A stretch of DNA of 64,000 bases from Flavobacteriaceae bacterium (GTDB lineage: Bacteria; Bacteroidota; Bacteroidia; Flavobacteriales; Flavobacteriaceae). Below, piece after piece: positions 55,464 through 63,042 of this stretch. The position numbers were made by a program, and so were the translations under genes. Numbering within the stretch: the first letter of the stretch is position 1; every line of letters begins with the position of its first letter. The stretch spans positions 62,001 through 126,000 of the forward strand of contig JAQWSC010000006.1 of assembly GCA_029243385.1 (NCBI GenBank), written 5' to 3'. The notes under the pieces are model-generated. The model had not been told where the DNA came from and searched no databases. It was given only the letters and a program-made list of their open reading frames with translations.

Positions 55464-55476
55464 ACGATTCAATCGT
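55464..55476. repeat. 13-bp palindrome at the start of a small accessory ORF
   Basis: ACGATT, C, AATCGT: a perfect 6-bp inverted repeat overlapping the GTG/ATG start region of the 98-residue ORF. It could be an operator, but a chance match is possible in a short AT-rich gap. The preceding 55420-55460 contains only a weak ACTCC/GGAGT hairpin. Confidence 0.35.
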
Positions 55477-55771
55477 GATGACCTTTACTGTTTGTATAAA
55501 AACATCATCTCTTACCAAAACCCAACATTATACAGGTTATCAACAAAAACTTTTCGATGAAATCAAAAGACTGAAAGAGGTTGAAGGTTATGGATACAAA
55601 AGAATTAGTTACATACTATACGAAAAAGGTTACAGGTCGATAAGAACAGATTCAATCCTCAGACACAATTATATTTATTCAATCTACAAGAAAGGTAAGA
55701 TTAGAGAAAAGAGAATAAATAGAGAGTTTAAACCTATTGTAAGTGATATTATGGTTTATGTTAGTAAATAA
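55475..55771 (+). CDS. Small basic protein resembling a recombinase-type helix domain
   Basis: A 98-residue basic protein with starts at GTG 55475 or ATG 55478. The middle, GYGYKRISYILYEKGYRSIR followed by SILRHNYIYSIYKKGKIRE, resembles the pattern seen in the recombinase domain of large serine recombinases (helix, then a short linker to a second helix ending near a tyrosine-rich stretch). No catalytic domain is present. It may be a remnant or a stand-alone DNA-binding protein. It lies 43 bases upstream of the EF-hand gene on the same strand and shares its AT-rich composition. Function not known. Confidence 0.55.
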   Translation: MMTFTVCIKTSSLTKTQHYTGYQQKLFDEIKRLKEVEGYGYKRISYILYEKGYRSIRTDSILRHNYIYSIYKKGKIREKRINREFKPIVSDIMVYVSK

Positions 55772-55813
55772 TATTCTTTATATTGTTATTTCAATTGAAA
55801 CACATATTTGAAA

Positions 55814-56983
55814 ATGGAAGAAATAGATTTAAGTAAAGAATTACAAGAGTTTTACGAACAGAATAAGGATAATAATCTTTTATTATCCAATGAAGAGGTA
55901 AAGAAGAAGAGTAAAAGTATGTTTAATTCTGGTGGTTTTAGTGGAATACAAACCTCTGATATAAATAAAACTGTTTTTGGATTAAAAATTAAAGGAAACG
56001 TTGGTGTTGTTTTTACTAAAAATGGTATTGTTTCCTCTAAACTAAGAAATTCAATATTTCTATATGATGAAATAGTTGATTCTTTAAAAATTAGAGAAGG
56101 TGGTGTATCTTATATATATGGACTAAGAATAAAAAAAAATGTGGAAATATTAATAGTTAAACCGGAATTCAGAGGGAAACAAGATTTTAAAAAAGATATT
56201 GATGTGTTATCGAATTTTATTTTAGATTTTTCAGTAAAAGTAAAAAATCATCTCAAAATAAGATTAGAAAAAGAAAAATTAAAAGAAGAACAAAGAAAAG
56301 AACAAGAACGATTAAAAGAACAAAAAAGACTCAAAGAACTACAAATCTCACAAACCAATGTTTTAAGTGAATTAGATAAAGATGGAAATGGTGAAGTTGA
56401 TGTGGTTGAGGGGAATGATTTTAATACATTACTTAAAAAACATCAAAAAAGTATTATAGAAGTTGATAGAACTTACGTTCAACAATTTGTTAAAGTATCA
56501 TCTTATCTAAAAACTAAAAAAGGAAATATTCAATCCATATTCAATTCTATAAAAGATACACCAAATCAAGAAGTATTAAATGAATATGTTGAGATATTAA
56601 AGGATGATATACATACTTATAATCTTATTCTATTTAACTCATTAAATATGATTGTATCATTGGTTGAAGATGATATGATTACATTCTATGAGATACATGA
56701 AATGTTTGATACTATTAACATGTTTGATTCAAAACATGAAAAGGATGTATCACAAAAACTTACAAATATAGGAGATGGATTAGAGAATTTAATGTACGAA
56801 ATAAGAGATATGGGGAATAAAATATCTAATTCAATTCAAGAACTTAGTTATGTAACTGAAGAATCAAATAGACAACTTACTAATCAATTAAGTGAAATAG
56901 ATTCTACTATGAAAGTAGGAAACTTAATTAATACTATAAACACATATCAAAACTACAAGACCAACAGAAGATTAAATTCCTAA
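55814..56983 (+). CDS. Coiled-coil protein with a canonical EF-hand loop (accessory, unknown)
   Basis: A 389-residue cytoplasmic-looking protein with no signal or membrane segment. Region 1-145 is beta-rich (GLKIKGNVGVVFTKNGIV, FLYDEIVDSLKI, YIYGLRIKKNVEILIV) and recalls bacterial PH-like domains; this is my inference. Residues about 148-180 form a highly charged Lys/Glu/Arg helix, a likely coiled coil. The next segment DKDGNGEVDVVE (56375-56410) fits the 12-residue EF-hand calcium loop exactly. The C-terminal 180 residues are helical and end in basic KTNRRLNS. Start at ATG 55814. Visibly AT-rich, with AGA preferred for Arg, unlike core genes here. Unknown function. Confidence 0.8.
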   Translation: MEEIDLSKELQEFYEQNKDNNLLLSNEEVKKKSKSMFNSGGFSGIQTSDINKTVFGLKIKGNVGVVFTKNGIVSSKLRNSIFLYDEIVDSLKIREGGVSYIYGLRIKKNVEILIVKPEFRGKQDFKKDIDVLSNFILDFSVKVKNHLKIRLEKEKLKEEQRKEQERLKEQKRLKELQISQTNVLSELDKDGNGEVDVVEGNDFNTLLKKHQKSIIEVDRTYVQQFVKVSSYLKTKKGNIQSIFNSIKDTPNQEVLNEYVEILKDDIHTYNLILFNSLNMIVSLVEDDMITFYEIHEMFDTINMFDSKHEKDVSQKLTNIGDGLENLMYEIRDMGNKISNSIQELSYVTEESNRQLTNQLSEIDSTMKVGNLINTINTYQNYKTNRRLNS

Positions 56984-57005
56984 AACAAAACTGAGTTATT
57001 AATAT

Positions 57006-57203
57006 ATGAAATACTGGGAATTATTAGGACTTGGGAGTGAACTAAAAGGGACTGGAAAGATCATGTCCATATGTATGTTTATCGTAATTATAAACGGTTA
57101 CTTTCTTGAAGGTTTGATTGAACACGTGATAATGGATATAATAACTTACAACTGTGTTATCGTGTTTTTCATACTTCTAATGTACAATTTATTTAAAAAA
57201 TAA
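57006..57203 (+). CDS. Small membrane protein, unknown (accessory block)
   Basis: A 65-residue protein with two hydrophobic segments, about 19-36 (IMSICMFIVIINGYFLEG) and 42-60 (VIMDIITYNCVIVFFILLM), so probably a two-helix membrane hairpin ending in a basic tail. It starts 22 bases after the EF-hand gene stop and reads in the same direction, so the two may be one transcript. I recognise no family. Being short and AT-rich, it could also be a chance reading frame, although the hydrophobic pattern argues for a real gene. Confidence 0.5.
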   Translation: MKYWELLGLGSELKGTGKIMSICMFIVIINGYFLEGLIEHVIMDIITYNCVIVFFILLMYNLFKK

Positions 57204-57225
57204 AGAGTTCAGAAATCTACTTAAG

Positions 57226-57242
57226 TACTTGATAATCAAGTA
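57226..57242. repeat. 17-bp perfect palindrome between the accessory block and glmS
   Basis: TACTTGAT, A, ATCAAGTA. It lies 5 bases beyond the glmS stop on the minus strand, so it may form a hairpin at the 3' end of glmS, but there is no T-run as in the other terminators. The part TCAAGTAGTTA (57236-57246) resembles TCAAGTAATTA at 54797-54807 on the other side of the accessory block. Confidence 0.55.
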
Positions 57243-57247
57243 GTTAG

Positions 57248-59092
57248 CTATTCGACAGTAACCGACTTCGCCAAGTTTCTAGGTTGGTCTACATTACATC
57301 CGCGTTGAAGCGCTATATAGTACGATAAAATTTGAAGCGGAACCGAAGCCAACAGCGGAGTCATACACTCTTCGGTTTCAGGAATTTCAATCACATGATC
57401 TGCAAGACCTTTTACAGTCTCATCGCCCTCAGTGACAATGGCAATAATTTTGGCGTTTCGAGATTTTATTTCTTGAATATTGCTGACAATTTTATCATAA
57501 TGCCCTTTTTTGGTTGCTATGACAAATACAGGCATGTTTTCGTCAATCAACGCAATGGGCCCGTGTTTCATTTCTGCGGCAGGATATCCTTCGGCATGTA
57601 TGTATGATATTTCTTTGAGTTTTAATGCGCCTTCCAAAGCCACAGGGAAATTATACCCTCTTCCCAAATAAAGACAATTGGTAGCATGGTTGTACAAGCT
57701 GGAAATATGCTCAATTTGACTGCTTACCGCAAGTACTTTTTCAATTTTAGCAGGAATTAATTGCAGCTCTTGTAGCAGGTTTCGGTAGCGTGTATTAGAA
57801 AGCGCTCCTAATTTTTTACCCAAACGAAGTGCCATTAAAGTTAGCAAAGTGATTTGTGTAGTAAATGCCTTGGTCGAAGCTACTCCGATTTCAGGTCCAG
57901 CGTGGGTGTAAGCACCTGTATGGGTTTCACGAGCGATGGACGAACCAACCACATTACAAATTCCAAAAACAAAAGCGCCTTGTTGTTTGGCCAGTTTGAT
58001 GGCCGCCAAAGTATCGGCAGTTTCTCCTGATTGTGAAATAGCAATTACCACATCGTCTTTAAAAATAACAGGGTTTCTGTATCGAAATTCAGAAGCGTAT
58101 TCTACCTCAACAGGAATTCGTGCTAAGTCTTCAAATATATATTCTGCAACCAATCCTGCGTGCCATGAAGTACCGCAAGCAATAACGATAATGCGTCTGG
58201 CGTGTAAAAACTTTTCAATATGATCTTCAAGTCCCGAAAGCTTTACAATTCCCTCATCGGCTTTCATTCTTCCTCTAAAGGTGTCGATAATAGCTTGAGG
58301 TTGCTCGTAAATTTCTTTCAACATAAAATGATCATAACCTCCTTTTTCAATGTTTTCAATACTCATCTGAAGCTCTTGAACGTAAGGATCAATCAAATTA
58401 TCGTTTTTGATAGAACGTATCTTTAACGATTTATGAAGACGGATAATCGCCATTTCTCCATCCTCAAGATAAACGGTTTTGTTAGTGTGTTCTATGTAAG
58501 GAGATGCGTCGGATGCAATAAAGTATTCTTTTTCTCCAACACCAATGGCCAAAGGGCTTCCCAATTTGGCTGCGACAATTTCGCCAGGCTTTTGGACGTC
58601 AAAAACGGCAATAGCGTAAGCACCTATTACCTGGTTTAAGGCAATTTGAACGGCTTTTCCTAGCTTTACTTTTTCCTTAATCTTAACATCTTCGATAAGA
58701 TTAACCAAAATCTCCGTATCGGTATCCGAATGAAAAACATAACCTCGTTTGAGAAGGGTTTGTTTTAGGGCATCGTAATTTTCAATAATTCCGTTGTGAA
58801 CAAGCACAAGGTTCCCAGAATTAGATACGTGCGGGTGAGAGTTTGTGTCGTTGGGGATTCCATGCGTTGCCCAACGAGTATGGCCCAATCCCAACTTTCC
58901 TTTATTGGAAATTGTTGTTGCACACATGGCTTCCAAATCTGCCACCTTTCCTTTGGTTTTGGCAAGCTCAACTTTGTCGTTTAGCAAAGCAATTCCTGCA
59001 CTGTCATAGCCACGATATTCCAAACGCTTGAGACCCTTAATTATAACTTCATAAGCATCTCGATGTCCAATATATCCTACTATTCCGCACAT
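57248..59092 (-). CDS. glmS: Glutamine--fructose-6-phosphate aminotransferase (isomerizing)
   Basis: Makes glucosamine-6-phosphate, the first step to UDP-GlcNAc for peptidoglycan and lipopolysaccharide. The 614-residue protein begins MCGIVGYIG, so the catalytic Cys becomes N-terminal after Met removal. The glutaminase domain includes LGHTRWATHG and HNGIIENYD. Two SIS sugar-isomerase domains follow (CGTSWHAGL, SQSGETADT, VASTKAFTTQ), and the C-terminus is RNLAKSVTVE. The stop is TAG. No glmS ribozyme or riboswitch is possible at its 5' end: only 7 bases separate it from the DUF4270 gene. Confidence 0.97.
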   Translation of the reverse strand: MCGIVGYIGHRDAYEVIIKGLKRLEYRGYDSAGIALLNDKVELAKTKGKVADLEAMCATTISNKGKLGLGHTRWATHGIPNDTNSHPHVSNSGNLVLVHNGIIENYDALKQTLLKRGYVFHSDTDTEILVNLIEDVKIKEKVKLGKAVQIALNQVIGAYAIAVFDVQKPGEIVAAKLGSPLAIGVGEKEYFIASDASPYIEHTNKTVYLEDGEMAIIRLHKSLKIRSIKNDNLIDPYVQELQMSIENIEKGGYDHFMLKEIYEQPQAIIDTFRGRMKADEGIVKLSGLEDHIEKFLHARRIIVIACGTSWHAGLVAEYIFEDLARIPVEVEYASEFRYRNPVIFKDDVVIAISQSGETADTLAAIKLAKQQGAFVFGICNVVGSSIARETHTGAYTHAGPEIGVASTKAFTTQITLLTLMALRLGKKLGALSNTRYRNLLQELQLIPAKIEKVLAVSSQIEHISSLYNHATNCLYLGRGYNFPVALEGALKLKEISYIHAEGYPAAEMKHGPIALIDENMPVFVIATKKGHYDKIVSNIQEIKSRNAKIIAIVTEGDETVKGLADHVIEIPETEECMTPLLASVPLQILSYYIALQRGCNVDQPRNLAKSVTVE

Positions 59093-59099
59093 AATCTAG

Positions 59100-60902
59100 T
59101 TAATTAGGGTCTGTATAATAAATTTCTAATTGTAGTTTTTTATCTGTATTTTGAGGTATTGGGTTGGGACCAATAAGCACAGTTCCTAACGGATTAATAG
59201 CACTCCCTGCTGGAGTGTATTCTTGCGGATCTGAAAGCACACGAGCCAAGCCACTAATTTGAATATCAGAGGTTACTGCCAATCCCAATCGAACATTGGT
59301 AGAATCTTTTCTGATAATGTTGTTCAGGTGTTCGGTAATTCTAATCTTGTAAAGCAGGCCTTCAGCATTGTCATCGTACTCCAAAAATCCTCCATGAACA
59401 AATTTATCCACTCCGCTGGTTGAATTGGTTGTCATATCAATAGAATAATCGGCAAGGGGTTGATTAGTCTCAGCATTGAAAAGATACAAGCGATCAGGCT
59501 CAGTAGATCCTCCTGCAGAAGCAAGTGTTTGCTGATCTACATAAAATACAAGGTTGGCTTCGTTAATTAGCTTATCTGAAGCCTTTAAATCCTCTAAAAT
59601 TGCTTGTCCTTCAGTTCCTTTGAAAAGATCAATTTCAGCAACAATTCCCGCACCTCCTTTTAAGTAAATTTGAGCAGGATTGGTTGTTTGATTGATTGCT
59701 GTTTGTATGGCAGACGAATACGGATCTTGCGTTACAGAATTGACAATGGTTCCCGATAGGCTTACAGAAAATGTGGCTTCTCCTAACGTATCGTTCAATG
59801 TATCGTCTGAAGTATCAGAAGTGTTTTTAGTATCGTAGGTGTTGAACGTATATTTTATTTTGATTTCAGCAGCCGCAAAATTTAATAACACCATTACAGG
59901 ATCCGAAAAATTACTCATCGAAAGAGTAATCCCTTTAAAGTACTCTCTAAAATTAATCGAACTCCCAAGCTCGGCCGATCCTTCTTTGTCAATAATTTTT
60001 TGTTGAAAAAAAGCAGTGTTTAAGGGCACTCGAATACGAGGAGTCAATCGTGAGGAAACTTCTAGCGACTCATCAACATCAGGTGTGTCAGGGTCATCTT
60101 CCTTGTAAAAAACAATTTCTTTATCATCAATTGCATAGGGGTCATCAAACAAAACCGTTCCTCCAAAATTCTGTAAAATGGTATTGTTAGAATAATAATA
60201 TTGACTGGCTTCAAAATTTTGATTCGGGTCTAAATCTCTCAAATAATAGTTCAATTCTTGAACTTTTAACGTAAAGTTAGCTTCTTGATTTCCTAAAATT
60301 GAATCCAATTCATAGAGTTGGATATCTGCATTGGGGTTAACAGTAGAGTCATCTTCATTATCGTCAATACCATCACCATCAGTATCTTTTTTTAACGGAT
60401 CTGTACCGTTTTGAGTCTCTAACAAATCGCTAAGGGCGTCTCCATCGGAATCACTGTCAGGCGAAGTTTTGTCAACATCGTATGCGTCAATGACTCCATC
60501 GTTGTCTTGGTCGTTTCTGTTCGTGAAAAATGGAATTTCAAGATATACTTCAGTAACTGTTTCATCTTCTGGAAAATCAGATTCAGTATCAGAAGATTTA
60601 GCTCCAAAAGTTGGAGCAACAGAGGACAATCCAACTGAAGAAACAACAGTCGCTTCAGTCTTTCCAAAAACAGGATCGTTGAAAGTTCCCAACATATAAA
60701 CCGGAAGATTGTTGGATTGTGTTGCAGGAACCGTTTTATGGGTAACATCCACAGGAACTGTTGTTGTCCCCGTAATAAAAGGGTTGTCGTTAATAATACC
60801 GGTGCCTACATCGCTAAACTCTTTGTTACAGCCAAATAAGACAACCGTTATAAAAAATATACCGAGAATATTTTTTAGAGAACTTTGATAAAATACTTTC
60901 AT
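59100..60902 (-). CDS. DUF4270 lipoprotein with thrombospondin type 3-like calcium repeats
   Basis: A 600-residue exported lipoprotein: N-terminal hydrophobic segment ending in the lipobox LFGC (Cys25), then a DUF4270 domain with the usual segments GTFNDPVFGKTEA, ELDSILGN and LNYYLRDLDPN. Inserted at about residues 130-195 (60317-60515) is an Asp-rich stretch with DNDGVIDAYDVD, SDSDGDALSDLLE and DTDGDGIDDNEDD, the pattern of calcium-binding thrombospondin type 3 repeats. DUF4270 proteins occur across Bacteroidota in this place between a glycogen synthase-like gene and glmS; their function is not established. The gene starts at the stop of the upstream gene (one base shared). Confidence 0.88.
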   Translation of the reverse strand: MKVFYQSSLKNILGIFFITVVLFGCNKEFSDVGTGIINDNPFITGTTTVPVDVTHKTVPATQSNNLPVYMLGTFNDPVFGKTEATVVSSVGLSSVAPTFGAKSSDTESDFPEDETVTEVYLEIPFFTNRNDQDNDGVIDAYDVDKTSPDSDSDGDALSDLLETQNGTDPLKKDTDGDGIDDNEDDSTVNPNADIQLYELDSILGNQEANFTLKVQELNYYLRDLDPNQNFEASQYYYSNNTILQNFGGTVLFDDPYAIDDKEIVFYKEDDPDTPDVDESLEVSSRLTPRIRVPLNTAFFQQKIIDKEGSAELGSSINFREYFKGITLSMSNFSDPVMVLLNFAAAEIKIKYTFNTYDTKNTSDTSDDTLNDTLGEATFSVSLSGTIVNSVTQDPYSSAIQTAINQTTNPAQIYLKGGAGIVAEIDLFKGTEGQAILEDLKASDKLINEANLVFYVDQQTLASAGGSTEPDRLYLFNAETNQPLADYSIDMTTNSTSGVDKFVHGGFLEYDDNAEGLLYKIRITEHLNNIIRKDSTNVRLGLAVTSDIQISGLARVLSDPQEYTPAGSAINPLGTVLIGPNPIPQNTDKKLQLEIYYTDPN

Positions 60903-61711
60903 TATTTTAAAACTTGGGTCAAATAAAAATCTTCGTATGCTTCTTGAAATTGTTCTCTTTGAACAAAATTGAGCAAGGGTTTTTCGGATTTCAAAGCAGT
61001 TGATTTTACAGAAGGTTCAACATCTTTTGATGCAAGAATTAATGCATCCGAATGAGCAATGGAAAGTTGCATCAAACTTGAGTGAGTTGGATCTTTTACA
61101 AGCTCTAGGCTTTCATCTTCAATACCGTCAAAACGAATTTTTTCTGCCAAAGAGGCGTCAATAGATCCTTCAAAACTTGGGCTGAATAAGGACGTCACAA
61201 TTTTGGTGTCTTTAAACAACGGTTCGTCTTTATAATATTTTTTTAGATATAACGGCAGTAAAGAAGCAATCCAGCCTTGAACATGGATAATATCAGGAGA
61301 CCAGTTTAACTTTTTAACAGTTTCAACGACTCCTTTGGAGAAAAATATAGCGCGTTCATCGTTGTCAGGGTATAAGTTGTTTTCCTGATCGGCTACTAAT
61401 GATTTTTTCTTAAAATACTCATCATTATCAATAAAATAAACCTGCATTCTAACTTTAGGAATCGAAGCTACCTTGATAATTAGGGGCATATCGATGTCAT
61501 TGATTACCAAATTCATTCCAGAAAGTCGTATCACTTCATGGAGTTGATGTCTTCGTTCGTTGATAACGCCGTATTTTGGGATAAAAATTCGAGTTTGCCC
61601 GCCTTTTTCATTTACCATTTTTGGAACCTCAAACGCCATAGACGCCGATTCCGTTTCAGGGAGGTAGGGCACTACTTCCGATGATACATATAAAATGTTT
61701 TTTCCTGTCAT
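60902..61711 (-). CDS. Short glycogen/starch synthase-like protein (GT5 N-terminal domain only)
   Basis: A 269-residue protein beginning MTGKNILYVSSEVVPYLPET, the start of the GT5 glycogen synthase catalytic domain, with IIHVQGWIASLLPLYLK matching the HxxxW acceptor region. The C-terminal GT-B half that binds ADP-glucose is absent, and the conserved KTGGL loop near the N-terminus is replaced (ASMAFEVPK). So it is unlikely to be an ordinary synthase. The start at 61711 was chosen because a -7 box at 61751-61758 overlaps the longer reading (61753). It shares one base with the DUF4270 gene and forms an operon with it and glmS. Confidence 0.85.
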   Translation of the reverse strand: MTGKNILYVSSEVVPYLPETESASMAFEVPKMVNEKGGQTRIFIPKYGVINERRHQLHEVIRLSGMNLVINDIDMPLIIKVASIPKVRMQVYFIDNDEYFKKKSLVADQENNLYPDNDERAIFFSKGVVETVKKLNWSPDIIHVQGWIASLLPLYLKKYYKDEPLFKDTKIVTSLFSPSFEGSIDASLAEKIRFDGIEDESLELVKDPTHSSLMQLSIAHSDALILASKDVEPSVKSTALKSEKPLLNFVQREQFQEAYEDFYLTQVLK

Positions 61712-61750
61712 ATAATCGATCCCTTTTTCGCTTCTTTTTTTTAGTGACAA

Positions 61751-61758
61751 CAAAATTA
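61751..61758 (-). promoter_or_regulatory. Bacteroidota -7 promoter box for glgA-like/DUF4270/glmS
   Basis: The minus strand reads TAATTTTG (TAnnTTTG), 39 bases before the preferred ATG at 61711. It lies in the divergent gap with panC, for which only a near-match (TATGTTTA, about 61787-61794) is seen. Confidence 0.5.
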
Positions 61759-61819
61759 CGAAAATTATGCCGATTTCTTATAAAATAGTATGTTTACAGG
61801 CTGTTAAACTTTTACTAAA

Positions 61820-62668
61820 ATGCATGTTTATCACCTAAAGAGCGATATTGTTGAGATTGTTTCACAATCTATCTCTAAAAACAAGACAATTGGGATTGTA
61901 CCTACTATGGGCGCATTGCATCAGGGACATCTGTCACTTGTCAAAAAAGCTTGTGCTGAAAACGATTGGGTTTGGGTAAGTGTTTTTGTAAATCCTACTC
62001 AGTTTGACAGCCCCAGCGACTTGCTAAAATATCCTCAAACACTTCAAGAAGATATCAAAAAACTACAATCCATTTCTGATGCTATTCGTGTCTTTGCTCC
62101 TTCTGTAAAAGAAATGTACCCGAAAAAAGTAACCGCTCAGTCTTTTCAATTTGATGGATTGGACACTGTCATGGAAGGGGCTTTTCGAAAAGGACATTTT
62201 AATGGTGTTGGAACTATTGTCCTAGAACTTCTTTCCTTGTTCAAAGCCAAGCGTGCCTATTTTGGAGAAAAAGATTTTCAGCAATTGCAAATTATTCGAA
62301 AACTCTCAACTCAATTTTTGCTCTCTACAGACATTATCGCCTGTGCTATCGAACGAGAACCTTCTGGATTGGCAATGAGCTCCAGAAATGTGCGTTTGAA
62401 TTACACCTTGCGTCAAGAGGCAGGTTTTATTTTTCAAACGCTCCTTCAAATTCAAAAGAATTTTCATGACAATTCAATTGATCAACATAAAAAAATGATG
62501 CTTGATGCCTGTTCCAAGCATCCCGATTTTGATCTGGAATATTTTGAAATAGTCGACGAAGAAACGCTACAACCTGTTGAAACCAACTCCTCACAAAAAA
62601 CACTTCGGGCTTTTGTTGCTATCAAAGTAAATGAGGTACGATTGATCGACAATATCAGACTAAATTAA
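61820..62668 (+). CDS. panC: Pantothenate synthetase
   Basis: ATP-dependent condensation of pantoate and beta-alanine, the last step of pantothenate synthesis, in the cytoplasm. The 282-residue protein has the nucleotide-binding [17 protein letters not shown] (HxGH motif), [12 protein letters not shown], the pantoate-binding [15 protein letters not shown] and the ATP-site [11 protein letters not shown]. panD, which makes the beta-alanine substrate, follows 13 bases later, so the two make a functional pair. Confidence 0.97.
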   Translation: MHVYHLKSDIVEIVSQSISKNKTIGIVPTMGALHQGHLSLVKKACAENDWVWVSVFVNPTQFDSPSDLLKYPQTLQEDIKKLQSISDAIRVFAPSVKEMYPKKVTAQSFQFDGLDTVMEGAFRKGHFNGVGTIVLELLSLFKAKRAYFGEKDFQQLQIIRKLSTQFLLSTDIIACAIEREPSGLAMSSRNVRLNYTLRQEAGFIFQTLLQIQKNFHDNSIDQHKKMMLDACSKHPDFDLEYFEIVDEETLQPVETNSSQKTLRAFVAIKVNEVRLIDNIRLN

Positions 62669-62681
62669 GTATATTTGTCAC

Positions 62682-63032
62682 ATGCAAATTGAAGTTTTAA
62701 AATCCAAAATTCATCGTGTTACCGTTTCGGGTGCTGACTTAAATTATATCGGCAGCATTACTATCGATCAGGCATTGATGGAAGCCGCCAACATCATTGC
62801 TGGTGAAAAGGTGCAGATTGTAAACATCAACAACGGTGAACGCCTTGAAACTTATGTCATTCAAGGAGTTAGAAATTCAGGAGAAATTACACTCAATGGA
62901 CCAGCGGCTCGAAAGGTGCAAAAAGGCGATGTAATCATCATCATTAGCTACGCTCAAATGAGTTTTGAAGAGGCAAAAACTTTTCGCCCTCACGTTATTT
63001 TTCCAAACGAATCCACCAATTCTTTAACATAA
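62682..63032 (+). CDS. panD: Aspartate 1-decarboxylase
   Basis: Converts aspartate to beta-alanine. It is a 116-residue proenzyme that cleaves itself between Gly24 and Ser25 in NYIGSITID, producing the pyruvoyl cofactor from Ser25. The rest matches the family: [17 protein letters not shown] and [19 protein letters not shown]. Downstream of panC in the same operon. Confidence 0.97.
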   Translation: MQIEVLKSKIHRVTVSGADLNYIGSITIDQALMEAANIIAGEKVQIVNINNGERLETYVIQGVRNSGEITLNGPAARKVQKGDVIIIISYAQMSFEEAKTFRPHVIFPNESTNSLT

Positions 63033-63042
63033 TTCACTTATT

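Noticed and set aside
54811-57203. Prophage or integrative element
   Set aside because: No integrase, phage structural gene, tRNA target or long attachment repeats were found; only a small accessory block is supported.
57215-57247. Rho-independent terminator of glmS at the 57226-57242 palindrome
   Set aside because: The stem is good but no T-run follows on the minus strand, unlike the five clear terminators in the window; listed as a palindrome only.
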